This document shows, one piece after another, positions 1 to 8,442 of a stretch of 11,904 nucleotides of DNA. How positions within the stretch are numbered: position 1 is the first letter of the stretch; every line of letters starts with the position of its first letter. The DNA lies in NCBI GenBank assembly GCA_012184525.1, contig WOFQ01000185.1, forward strand, positions 1-11,904, read 5' to 3'. The notes beneath the pieces were generated by a model. It did not search any database and was not told the DNA's origin. It saw nothing but the letters and a program-made list of their open reading frames with translations. A program made the position numbers and the translations under genes. Source of the DNA: Xenoacremonium recifei (Eukaryota > Ascomycota > Sordariomycetes > Hypocreales > Nectriaceae).

Positions 1-26
1 AGATTGTGTATGCGTAGTGGTTAAAA

Positions 27-60
27 GTGCGCGACTCGCTTGTGTGCGCGACTCGCTTGT
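27..60. repeat. Two-copy 17-base tandem repeat
   Basis: The unit gtgcgcgactcgcttgt occurs twice back to back (27-43 and 44-60) without a mismatch. It directly follows a stretch (about 10-26, tatgcgtagtggttaaa) that resembles the D-arm/A-box part of a eukaryotic tRNA gene. No complete cloverleaf can be folded, so this may be a tRNA-derived fragment with an internal duplication or chance similarity. The repeat itself is certain; its origin is not. Confidence 0.85.
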
Positions 61-231
61 GGAGTACGTTATTTAATATATATATTATTTTCTTATTATA
101 AAGCTTAATTATATTATATATATATTACCCTCTTAATATATATCTTAATTATATATATATATATATATTATATTACTATATTCTATATAAAATACTTATT
201 AGTATTTTTTTTTAGTATTAGTACTAGTCAT
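61..231. repeat. AT-rich, (TA)-rich low-complexity DNA
   Basis: Almost only A and T, with several TA dinucleotide runs (about 115-175). No open reading frame of note. Such blocks are common in fungal genomes as decayed or RIP-mutated repeat DNA; which applies here cannot be told from one copy. It leads into the hairpin cluster that begins at about 214. Confidence 0.8.
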
Positions 232-295
232 ACTAATACTAAGAATCTTTAGTATTATTCGAGGTATAAAAATACTAAAGATTCTTAGTATTAGT
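232..295. repeat. Perfect 25-bp inverted repeat (hairpin)
   Basis: Bases 232-256 are the exact reverse complement of 271-295, separated by a 14-base loop (257-270). The arms are built from the units actaatacta and ctaaga/tcttag, which recur through 214-417. A shorter alternative pairing exists between 214-223 and 231-240. The lack of mismatches suggests a young or maintained structure, as in MITE-like elements. It is not a terminator: no gene ends nearby. Confidence 0.9.
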
Positions 296-303
296 TTAGT
301 TAT

Positions 304-369
304 ACTAATACTAAGGATTTTTAGTATTATTCCAGCTATAAAAAGTACTAAAGATTTTTAGTATTAGTA
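304..369. repeat. Imperfect inverted repeat, sister of the preceding hairpin
   Basis: Bases 304-328 pair with about 344-368 with a few mismatches. Order and sequence match the hairpin at 232-295 (same actaatactaa start, same agtattagt end, similar loop with a tataaa core). The two hairpins therefore look like diverged copies of one unit, arranged in tandem. Confidence 0.8.
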
Positions 370-416
370 CGACTAATACTAATTAGTGTTATTCTAGCTG
401 AAAAAATACTAAAAGT

Positions 417-434
417 ACTAAAATCACAGCCCTG
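417..434. repeat. 18-base direct repeat, copy 1 (putative element end)
   Basis: The sequence actaaaatcacagccctg is identical to 842-859. Each copy closes a block of ctaa/ttag-type hairpins, and base composition changes sharply after it. Read on the other strand it begins CAGGGCTGTGA, which has the look of a DNA-transposon terminal repeat. No family is assigned. Confidence 0.8.
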
Positions 435-576
435 CTACAGGAGGAAAGGACTAAGAATTTTTAGTTTTAATCCGATTAAGACTAATTAGTTTTATTCTAT
501 TAAAGGGCAGATTAAAACTAAGAAATCTTAGTCTAGACTAAAAGACTAAAAAAGTATATATATAACTATATTTAAT

Positions 577-612
<36 letters not shown>

Positions 613-859
613 TATATATATCTATAATATATACCTATTTATACTATATAATATTTATATATTTATATTATATAACTATATTTAATTAGATTTTATATTT
701 AATATTTTAAAATATACTTTTAGTCCAGTCTGGACTAAGATTTCTTAGTTTTAGTCTGCCTTTTAGTAGACTAAAGATTCTTAATCTGGACTAAAGACTA
801 GACTAAGAAGTCTTATTCCGGGGGTAGACCGGACTAAAGTGACTAAAATCACAGCCCTG
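435..859. mobile_element. Putative MITE-like remnant with subterminal inverted repeats and AT core
   Basis: Bases 498-543 and 718-767 form an imperfect inverted repeat of roughly 45 bases sharing the core actaagaaatcttag and an agggcag/ctgcct segment. Between them lies a TA-rich core (about 550-715). Many copies of ttagtc/gacta occur subterminally. The right end is the 18-base sequence at 842-859, also found at 417-434 at the end of the neighbouring block. No transposase coding is present, so this is at most a non-autonomous element. The left end and a target-site duplication were not found, so exact borders are uncertain. Confidence 0.5.
842..859. repeat. 18-base direct repeat, copy 2 (putative element end)
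   Basis: Identical to 417-434. It marks the abrupt switch from hairpin-rich AT DNA to ordinary composition at base 860, which supports reading it as the physical end of an inserted element. Confidence 0.8.
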
Positions 860-1739
860 GTCATGGCCCATGGGTTAGCTCATACGAAATCAGAGAAGAA
901 GGATCTGCTAGCCGAATCTTTTGAAACTTGGAGGAATTAAGTTGAGAACTAACCAGATCGCAAAGACTGCGCTGGTTTGTATAGAGCTCCAGCCTGACAG
1001 AACTTTGGTTTTGATTCTGAAATTTGACTTCGGTGGCAAATAACCTCACAGAGGAGATTCTGGCGCATACAGGACTACAAGAATCAAGATCGCCGTTTAC
1101 GTCTAAACACGTGGACTGACCTAATACGGCGAGTCGTTGCCGGCCTCATCAAACTCTGTTAGGCTCGATATGAAAGGCAGGGCTCCTTCCAAAAAGATCA
1201 TTACGATACGATGACATAGATACCAATACGACTAGATTCTCAATTATGGCATGCATGTAATATAGCTCTGTTTAGAGACGAAACTTTATTTAAGTCTAGT
1301 GGAAAGCGGTTAAAGCCCACGAATTTCACAACTTACTGCGTTCTGCGCGAAGAGGATATGGCTGGACTACCTTTAAAACCTGTTTTAGGTCAACTGTCCA
1401 CGTTCCGATGGCTTAGTGCTCAATCGTGTGAGCTATGTGAATCCCGTCGGAGTTGTACTAGTCAAGACTCCATTACCTCTTCTGGTATTGGAGAAGCAAA
1501 TTAAAATTACCATCATGGGAGCTATTTACATGTATTCTGGGCCAGGAGTCTTCAAATTGTATCATTACTATAGTCATATCGCAAAAGAGTAAACTATAAC
1601 CCGGCTTATCGATATTGCTTGGAATCTGTAACGATAGCTGTAATAAAGCCGATCCATAGGCAATAGCTTACTGGCGAACGAGGTGGAGGTGACTACTAGC
1701 AACGGGCAATAATATGTGATATCCATACGTGGCCGATAT
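860..1739. other. Gene-free stretch downstream of the SNF2 gene
   Basis: I see no supported gene here. Short open frames exist on both strands (for example minus 861-1049) but none has recognisable motifs or a credible exon chain. The right part presumably includes the 3' UTR and terminator of the minus-strand SNF2 gene ending at 1740. Composition is normal compared with 61-720. Confidence 0.6.
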
Positions 1740-4700
1740 CTATTGAAACAGTATTGCCTCATCAATCTCTTCCACCTCTTCGAACCCTATAGCCGCAATT
1801 TGATTTTTCCAATGCTGCTGAGACCTTAGGTCCTGGGAAAATTAGTAGGATGCTACGATGCCGGAGTATACAAAGAAGACTAACCTCTTCTATAGTGTCC
1901 TTGATGATATAACGCGTTACAAGAACCTCGTTCTCTTGACCCAAGCGGATTGCTCGCGCAATAGCCTGTCTTTCTATTGCTGGGTTCCACTGTAATTCAA
2001 ACAAGAAAATCCTGTTTGCGCACGTGAGATTTAGGCTAGCAAGAAATCAGAACATGCAAAGACCATTGATGTTATACAATCATGGAAACATACCCAAACC
2101 CTCCCGTGCCAGTTGTCATAATAAGCACATGCTTATCAATCTGTTCCGCAAACTGATCCAGTTTCTTCTGTCGGGCAATCACTGGGCAACTACCGTCAAC
2201 TCGTAGAAATGAAATTCCAGCTCTATCCAGGTGTTGAGCCAGGAGTGTTAGTGTTCTAGTCCAGCAGGTGAATATGATGCTTGTTCAATTAGCACTTCGT
2301 AGATATTAACAATATGGAAGTGTTACCTCTTTGTTGTTTGTAGGTCTTTCGATATATCTTCAATAAGAGCTTGCATCTTTCTCGAGTGCCCATCCTGTTG
2401 AAAGTAGCTCATATCCTGTTCTTCAAGATGACATCTGCTTCCATTCCCAAGAAGTGCTACGCCTGTTGAGCTACTATCACTCCGCTGGCTTGCAGGATTC
2501 CCTCGTGCGCAGATGAAACACTGATGTGTCTGAAACTCAGTGCTAAATACGCGTGATGCTTCAATGCATTCAGAGCACAGCACATGATTGCATTGTCCAC
2601 CACTACCAGTCCCCCGAGGACTGTAGTCGAGAATCGACATGGGATTCTGGCAACCTGAGCAAGTGATTTCCACGTTATGTCCAAGTGTAGAAGTGATAGC
2701 CTCATGTTCATCTTGGACGTCGCGAATCCATGAAAATGGGCGCTGAAATGTCCCATGATTGCATATGAGGCGTAATTGCAGATGGACCTGAAAAAGATTG
2801 AATCGAGAGATCTTCTCGGTTTCACCAACACGGTGACGCATTGTGCGTATCAAAATTTTCCTTGTCTCCTCATACTGTTGACGTTCAGGATCAGTAAAGG
2901 TCAACATGCGAGTTCGCTGCTGTATGGTCGGTAGATCGATAATATCTCGAGTGCGACGTAAACAAATCGCTTGGAGGAGAATTACTAGGCGATCCCTAAC
3001 TGCAATTGCGTTCTCATCGTCTTGGTTGAAAGGGTCTTCAATCCATTTACGAAAAATTGAAGGTCTCGAAAAGGGTTCAATGCGGAGAAAAGCGAAGAGT
3101 GCACCAATGTCAGCAAGTTTGTTTTGGATTGGCGTGCCAGTGAGACACCATCGAGAGTTGGTTTTGATATGGACACAGGCCTTGTAGAATTCTGTGGTTG
3201 ACCGTCGAATTGTGTGTGCTATGAACCAGTTTTAGAAACTCTTCTGCCGCGATTGAGAAGTCACTTGCCTTCGTCGAGGACAAGCCTATACCATTCAGTC
3301 TGATGTAGGAGTGACTCCCTTGACTGGGCTTGAAACTCGGCAGTCAAAGTATGGTATGTAGTAATAAGTATGTCCGAGTCAATAATCTTCTCAAGACTGT
3401 CTGGTCGACCTGGACCGTGATACTTGAGTACTTGGACGCCTGCATTCAAATGCCTGTGATGAAATTAATTATTGCATTTTCTTTCGAAGAAAAATAATTT
3501 AAGGAGGCTTCTTACGTTTTCACTTCGTTGATCCAATTATCGATGAGCACTAGAATTGTTATTGTTATTGTTGGTCTTCGTTTCGAGCAATGGAGGTGAA
3601 TACATACGGGCCGACGGTACGACCAGAAGCGTTGAGCGTGACCGGCTTACTGTGCTGCCAGTGCCTGTCTGTTCAACCCATTCTTTCGCATCATCCATTG
3701 TCTTCATTATCAACGCGAGTATAGATAAAGATTTTCCCATGCCCATTTCATCGGCCAAGATTCCGCCTCCTCTCTCGTCAGGTCTGTTGCCACTGCGGGC
3801 TTTTGCCCTCGTGATTTTATGTCGGTATCTAGGTTCGTATTATGAGTCTCTTACTAATCTTCTCTCTAGAAGGTGCAATGTGGAAATACGTACTCTTCAG
3901 TTCCGTCTTCCAATATGAATGTTTCCCAAAGCCTATAGTCATTGTTGATATGGCCAGACTCTCTCTCAAGCATAAATCCGAGAGCTTCTTGCTGATGTCT
4001 GAACATCTACTATGAGTAATTATCATACCGCAGTGTGATGTACCACGTACCTAAGGAGTTTCCGGTTGACTTTACTTCCACCTTCTACCATGTCCAAATG
4101 TCTCGTATTATCGATCTTCTTGTACATATCTTCAACCATCTTTTGTAGTCTCTCCTCGCGAGATATTTGATTCGTGACTCTCATACCCGCATCCTGCGCT
4201 ATAACCTCGGCAGGTTTAACCCGGGCGCAGCCACTATCGAGATGCAGGTAATGCGGGTTATAGTAAGATGTACCCGTTCTCGTATATCGAGGCTTTTGTA
4301 GCCATAGCTTTCCACGTGAAAGTCCCCTACCAACTTCTGTCGCAAGTGCTTTTGATCCGTATATGTGGATGTCAACCTGGATCATTGCTTGAGCCTGACT
4401 TGCTATCCGCCCAATCCAGTCTCTCAAGTATGATACGGATACGATGATTTCAAACTCAACGCATGGATATCGTAGCAAAGATGAAATGGTCTTGCCAGGA
4501 CCGGAGCGGACATATCCGAGGGGCGAATGGTGGTCCTCGAAGCATACAACGACGTGATCTTCTTGCTTCCTAAGGTTAAGACGTTTTTGCCCCTGTTGAT
4601 GACTTTTGAGATTGCCGTCAATACTTTCCATATCGCCGATGAGTTTTACATCTACATTATGCAGCTGTTTGGGGAGTCAGCTGGTTTCCATATCAGAATC

Positions 4701-5270
4701 ATAGGATAGCGTAGCCTACGAACCATTCCATAGCATATGATATCGTCGCCACTGACCGAAGAGGTCACGTCAGTACTCAGCTGGGTTGACATTGGCAGCG
4801 AGTGTGAGATTCCTGGACTTGAGTGGGAACCATGTTGGACAGAGTCCCAGTGTGATGAAATTATAATATCGTCGCAATTTGCAAGCGCAGCATCAATGTT
4901 GTACTCGACTTCATCGTTCCCAAACGGGAATTCAATGCTGAGAGCTGGATCAACTATGATCCCGTTGTAGAAACCATCAATGGGCCCAGAGGATTGCATA
5001 TCAAGAGCATCACTGAGACCTTTAGCAGTGATGGCAATAGAGCAAGAAATAGGATTTTTTCTCATACCTCGGATTGTTGTAGCTGGACCCAAGATTCTGG
5101 CCCTGTCGGAGCTCGTTTGGGGTGACATGGTCCTGTCTCCGTCTCTTTCTCTGTTCTTGAAGTAGTGGCGAGGGAAGACCGGGGTCCCATTCAGTGTTGA
5201 CAGAAGAGAAGGCGTCGAAGTCGCCGAAGTCATCGAAACAATTTGAAACTTCTTGCTGGGTATTGGACAT
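1740..5270 (-). CDS. SNF2-family helicase-like ATPase with inserted RING finger (RAD5/RAD16/HLTF type)
   Basis: Predicted exons on the minus strand: 5270-5068, 5012-4724, 4664-4051, 3998-3894, 3828-3608, 3549-3516, 3453-3269, 3218-2327, 2279-2094, 2035-1885, 1832-1740 (2,973 bases, 990 residues). This family uses ATP to move along or remodel DNA-protein complexes, and many members act as E3 ubiquitin ligases in DNA-damage tolerance or chromatin control. Seen: an acidic FDDFGDFDAF start, a basic RKRRR cluster (41-45, possible nuclear signal), a fungal N-terminal region (about 160-370), Walker A ADEMGMGKS (K436), DEAH (549-552), LTGTPIQN (577-583), a C3HC4 RING (C737, C740, C760, H762, C765, C768, C784, C787), and motifs V and VI (GTGGFGLN, QAIARAIRLGQ, the latter with Ile where His or Leu is usual). 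No HIRAN motif is evident. The ATG at 5270 was chosen because its frame carries the acidic/basic N-terminus and splices cleanly. The gene is transcribed away from the HET gene. It looks intact. Confidence 0.88.
3219..3268 (-). other. GC-AG intron splitting the DEAH box of the SNF2 gene
   Basis: The intron begins GCAAGT and ends ATAG on the minus strand (50 bases). Removing it joins GAA-G to CA-CAC and restores Asp-Glu-Ala-His. No GT donor nearby restores this motif. GC donors with an otherwise strong consensus (AG|GCAAGT), as here, are a known minor class. If retained, the frame reads Asp-Glu-Gly-Lys and stops at once. Confidence 0.85.
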
Positions 5271-5590
5271 ACTGTTCACTCAACGCCTGTGGAGTCAGAA
5301 AGCCTGCCTGAATGAGGTTGTTTAAAATTAGCGCTTCTCTTGAGTGTAACTATTCTTCATGCTTACTCAGCCTGGTAGAGCACTTTTCGGGGGATACTCA
5401 GATAACTAAACCGTCTTGCTGGGGACTGCGTGCTCGTTCGTGAACCTTTACCAGCCAAGGGGTAATAAAAACTTCTGCACAAGAGTCACTGCAGCAGTTC
5501 GATGTTTGAAAAAGCTTTGGAGATAAAAGTCCGTTGAGCTCCTTGCGTCTTTGTGCCCTGATCAGTTTAGACTGATGCTGCCTAAAATTT

Positions 5591-5602
5591 TTGCACCTCA
5601 CT
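5591..5602. repeat. Half-site related to the mimp-like terminal sequence
   Basis: ttgcacctcact matches the first 12 bases of the inverted-repeat arm at 5734-5749, in the same orientation 143 bases upstream. It then continues tggcc instead of gagcc. It may be an older or nested copy of the same element end. Confidence 0.6.
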
Positions 5603-5733
5603 TGGCCTGGAGGTGGCTGGGGCCAGGCAGTCCTACCCGGTACGGACACGTGGATGCATGTTGGCAAGGCGTAATGAATATGCAGCGAAACACGACTGCG
5701 CCTTGCAAGGCGAAGCCCCACATTAGGGGGGTT

Positions 5734-5863
5734 TTGCACCTCACTGAGCCCATGTGGTACTCATAGGTACAACGTGGACTCCGTATTGGTCACTTCGAAT
5801 TCTGCAGCGAGGCTGTGTGTTCTGATGCGAGACATTGACAGAAAATCGCTCAGTGAGGTGCAA
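5734..5863. repeat. Perfect 16-bp inverted repeat resembling mimp/impala ends
   Basis: Bases 5734-5749 (ttgcacctcactgagc) are the exact reverse complement of 5848-5863, 98 bases apart. The right arm runs on as CAGTGAGGTGCAATAA from 5851. From memory this differs at one base from the published mimp terminal pattern CAGTGGG-NN-GCAA(T/A)AA. The arms are oriented with their CAGTG ends facing inward, the reverse of an intact mimp, so this is more likely two facing element ends or a rearranged remnant than a complete element. No transposase is present. Confidence 0.65.
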
Positions 5864-6334
5864 TAACGACTGCCACGCATTACCCTTTCATTTGCTGAAA
5901 TCAGCGAGGTTATTTAGGCCTTGCCGTAGCAGTGTACACTTTTCCTTGACAACAAACGTCATCTGTCCTTCTAGTGAGTGAATAAGATGTCATGATGTTA
6001 CTCAATGAAATGGAGCCTAGGGTTTAAAGCGTTTGCCTATATGCAGGTCTAAGGGCGCAGGCGAAACCCACAAGTGGGCTGACCATTACTAGTGCAAGGG
6101 AATTTGAGTTGGGCATATATGTGCTGAACTGGGTTTTGCCGACGTCATCTGCGAATTGCCAGATGAAACTGCGACGTAAGTTCGACACTAGCATTCCAGG
6201 GCCTCAGTCTTAAGTGGCACCCATACAAATATTGAGGTATATTTTGACTTTAAGAATAAACAAAGTGGTAAGCCGATACCTCTACAGCTTCGCTGAGGCA
6301 GGCAGCCTGTCGTTGAAAACCAAGTATTTCGACT

Positions 6335-8336
6335 ATGCCTCAGGAAGTTCAAGGTTTGGGCAGAGGCAAGAAGCGTGTGGCCTCGTCTAGCAACACCAAC
6401 GATCCAGGGTTAGCTGATAACAAGAGAGCCCGCCGGGATAGCCCAAATGATCTGGTCAAGGAATGCAGGACTTGCGCCACGTGCATTGAAATGTTTTCGC
6501 GGGAAGGGTTAAGAGATCTCAACACTCCGGAAGGCTTCCAGCACAAAACTCGGAGCGAATGCATTGTCTCAGGCAGCCAAGGTTGTAAGATGTGCAAGTG
6601 CATCTTTTCTTTGGTTTTCAAGGACTATCAGAACGACATGCCTATGGATGATCCTTTAGTCATCAGAAATGACTTGGACTTCGACGTCATAAACAGCCAT
6701 CATACTGGTCAGCTGCCCAGCATCAGTCGCTTAACGTGTAGTTTCAGGTCTGAGCCTGAGAAGCACGCTATAAAAATCTATCCATTTGCCAGGAAAGGTA
6801 AGCGTCCTTTGCGCGGCGCACAAGCGACTCTAACATTGCTTAGGCAGTCCCTTTGGAGAGTTGGTGCGGCGAAGACCCCTCTCCAGAGATATGAAAAGCA
6901 AAGCTGTTTTCTCGGCAGTAGACTCACATCTCAAGAGTTGTATGGGCCCAGAGAGGCCACACCGACATTGCCAATATTTCCAAAACTCTGTTCTTCCAAG
7001 ACGGGTTATAGATGTTGGAAAGGATGGAGATGAGGCCGTCAGACTGAAGATCAACGAGACAGACAGCTACGCAGCGTACGTAGCTCTGAGTTACTGCTGG
7101 GGTGCTCAGACTAGACCGAACTCAGTCGCACACCCCCTTCAACTGATAAGAGACACAGTCCAGTATATGGTGCGTCAAATTGAGATCAAAAAGCTTCAGC
7201 AGTGTATTCAGGACGCTGTATATGTTACTCGCAAACTTCGATTCCGTTATCTATGGGTTGATGCTCTTTGCATAATTCAAGACTGTCCCATTGACAAAGA
7301 TCAAGAGGTTTCCAACATGGCATCAATCTACAAGAACGCCACGATTACTATTGCCGCGTCGTCTTCCAAAAGCGCAGCCGATGGTTTTCTGGGAAGATTA
7401 TCCCAGCCGTATTGTCCAGGTTATGAGGTTGAGATACCCATGGAGAATGGAAAACTCGGCACCGTGTATCTTACAGCCGGGGCGTACGAACCAGAGCACC
7501 CCCTTGACGAGAGGGGCTGGACATTGCAAGAGTTTATGCTGTCACCCAGGATACTATTATTCTCCGAATACGAAGTTTTATGGCAATGTAAAGAGTTAGA
7601 TCTGCGTGGTGTCACAGGCACAGGCCTTGAATACTTACAGTCTCTTGAGACATTGCCATGGGCCGTATTCGACGAAGACGCGCAGCCTGACTTTGGTCAT
7701 CTCGAATTTGATAAGATCTACCTCTGGAAAACAATCGTTCAGCAGTACACTGAACGTAAACTCAGTGACCCCGAAGACCGACTTCGGGCAATTATGGGGA
7801 TAGTCATCGAGCTGGAAACACTCTGGCACGACGTAAATCTCTATGGGCTCTGGAGCAAATGGTTCATAGAGCTGCTAGCATGGTACAAGCCGAGTGTTCA
7901 TAGAGAGGAGAAGAGATGGGTTGAGCGAGCTCCGAGCTGGTCATGGGCTTCGCTAAATGGTTTAGTCCAGTACGAAGGCTTAATGACAGCTCAAGATGCC
8001 CAGGCCGTGTCATTGACCACATCAAGCATAGAGCTGACGTGCTGTGTTCTCGAAGGAGGCGGCGTGCCAGAAGAGAAGGCCCATAGCATCTCAGAGCGCC
8101 CGGACCTGATAGATCCAATTGCGGAAATACAGGAGGTGGGGCTGCGACATAAAGAAGCTGATTATGTGCTTCTGGGAACAACCCAAAGTGGAGATGGCTC
8201 TGAGAGGGGTGTTGGATTGCTTGTACTGGATGTTGGTTCGCATGTTTATCGCAGAATTGGACTTGCTGTGTTTTCCGACATGAGTATATGGGAAGATGTT
8301 GAGCGACAACGCATTCTAATGGAGCCAAGTGTGTAG
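6335..8336 (+). CDS. HET-domain (heterokaryon incompatibility) protein
   Basis: Exons 6335-6797 and 6844-8336 (1,956 bases, 651 residues). HET domains are fungal cell-death effector modules acting in nonself recognition after hyphal fusion. Seen: basic clusters GKKR (11-14) and KRARR (30-34), like a bipartite nuclear signal; a cysteine-rich N-terminal segment (CRTCATC at 44-50, further Cys at 76, 84, 87, 89); a linker ending GSPFGELV; then the HET domain with YVALSYCWG (233-241), LWVDALCIIQD (291-301), ASIYKNATITIAA (about 314-326) and RGWTLQE (378-384). The C-terminal 250 residues show no domain I recognise. The 46-base intron (6798-6843) is needed to reach the HET frame, and its phase-1 join gives Gly155. 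The reading frame is open throughout, so the gene looks functional. It lies convergent to the NACHT gene, with 106 bases between stop codons, and divergent from the SNF2 gene. Confidence 0.92.
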
Positions 8337-8442
8337 TTATAGTAGTAAAGTTTGAACAAAATCCAAGATCTTTCACAAACACTTGGCGAAATAAGATTAA
8401 AATATAATTAGTCAAGCTCTCGGACAGACAGATACAGTCGCT
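8337..8442. other. Short convergent spacer between the HET and NACHT genes
   Basis: The two stop codons lie only 106 bases apart, tail to tail. Both 3' UTRs and both polyadenylation regions must fit here or extend into the opposite gene, so the transcripts probably overlap. The spacer is AT-rich with aataagattaaaatataatt near 8390-8410; no clear hairpin is seen. Confidence 0.75.

Larger units (their letters stand above)
5271..6334. other. Divergent intergenic region between the SNF2 and HET genes
   Basis: About 1,064 bases separate the two start codons, so both promoters must lie here or in repeat DNA inside it. It holds the inverted repeat 5734-5863, a related half-site at 5591-5602, and a perfect 14-base palindrome (5699-5712, cgccttgcaaggcg). 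A weak TATA-like tatattttg lies at 6238-6246, about 90 bases before the HET start. A short upstream frame precedes the SNF2 start (minus 5360-5328). No convincing protein-coding gene is seen; the minus frame 5739-5398 lacks motifs. Confidence 0.6.

Noticed and set aside
200..430. Repeated hairpins considered as a CRISPR-like array
   Set aside because: Units are palindromic, diverged and lack spacers of constant length; the genome is fungal.
861..1049. Minus-strand 62-residue open frame next to the AT-rich block
   Set aside because: No motif, no credible start context or exon partners, and it runs up to the repeat border.
1025..1135. Plus-strand stretch reading like a basic peptide (DYKNQDRRLRLNTW)
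   Set aside because: Flanked by stops, no recognisable family and no exons that extend it; probably chance.
5013..5233. Alternative SNF2 N-terminus reading through the first intron from a start at 5233
   Set aside because: The frame is open, but its peptide lacks the acidic and basic features of the spliced version. The splice at 5067/5013 has good borders and keeps total length divisible by three. It remains a minor possibility.
1740..5270. Possibility that the SNF2 gene is a RIP-damaged pseudogene, given its broken frames
   Set aside because: All breaks resolve into short introns with valid borders, the motifs survive, and no in-frame stops remain after splicing.
5328..5360. Ten-codon upstream frame before the SNF2 start
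   Set aside because: Transcript start unknown, and such short frames are frequent by chance.
5398..5739. Minus-strand 113-residue open frame in the SNF2-HET spacer
   Set aside because: No motif, overlaps the repeat remnants, and composition looks non-coding.
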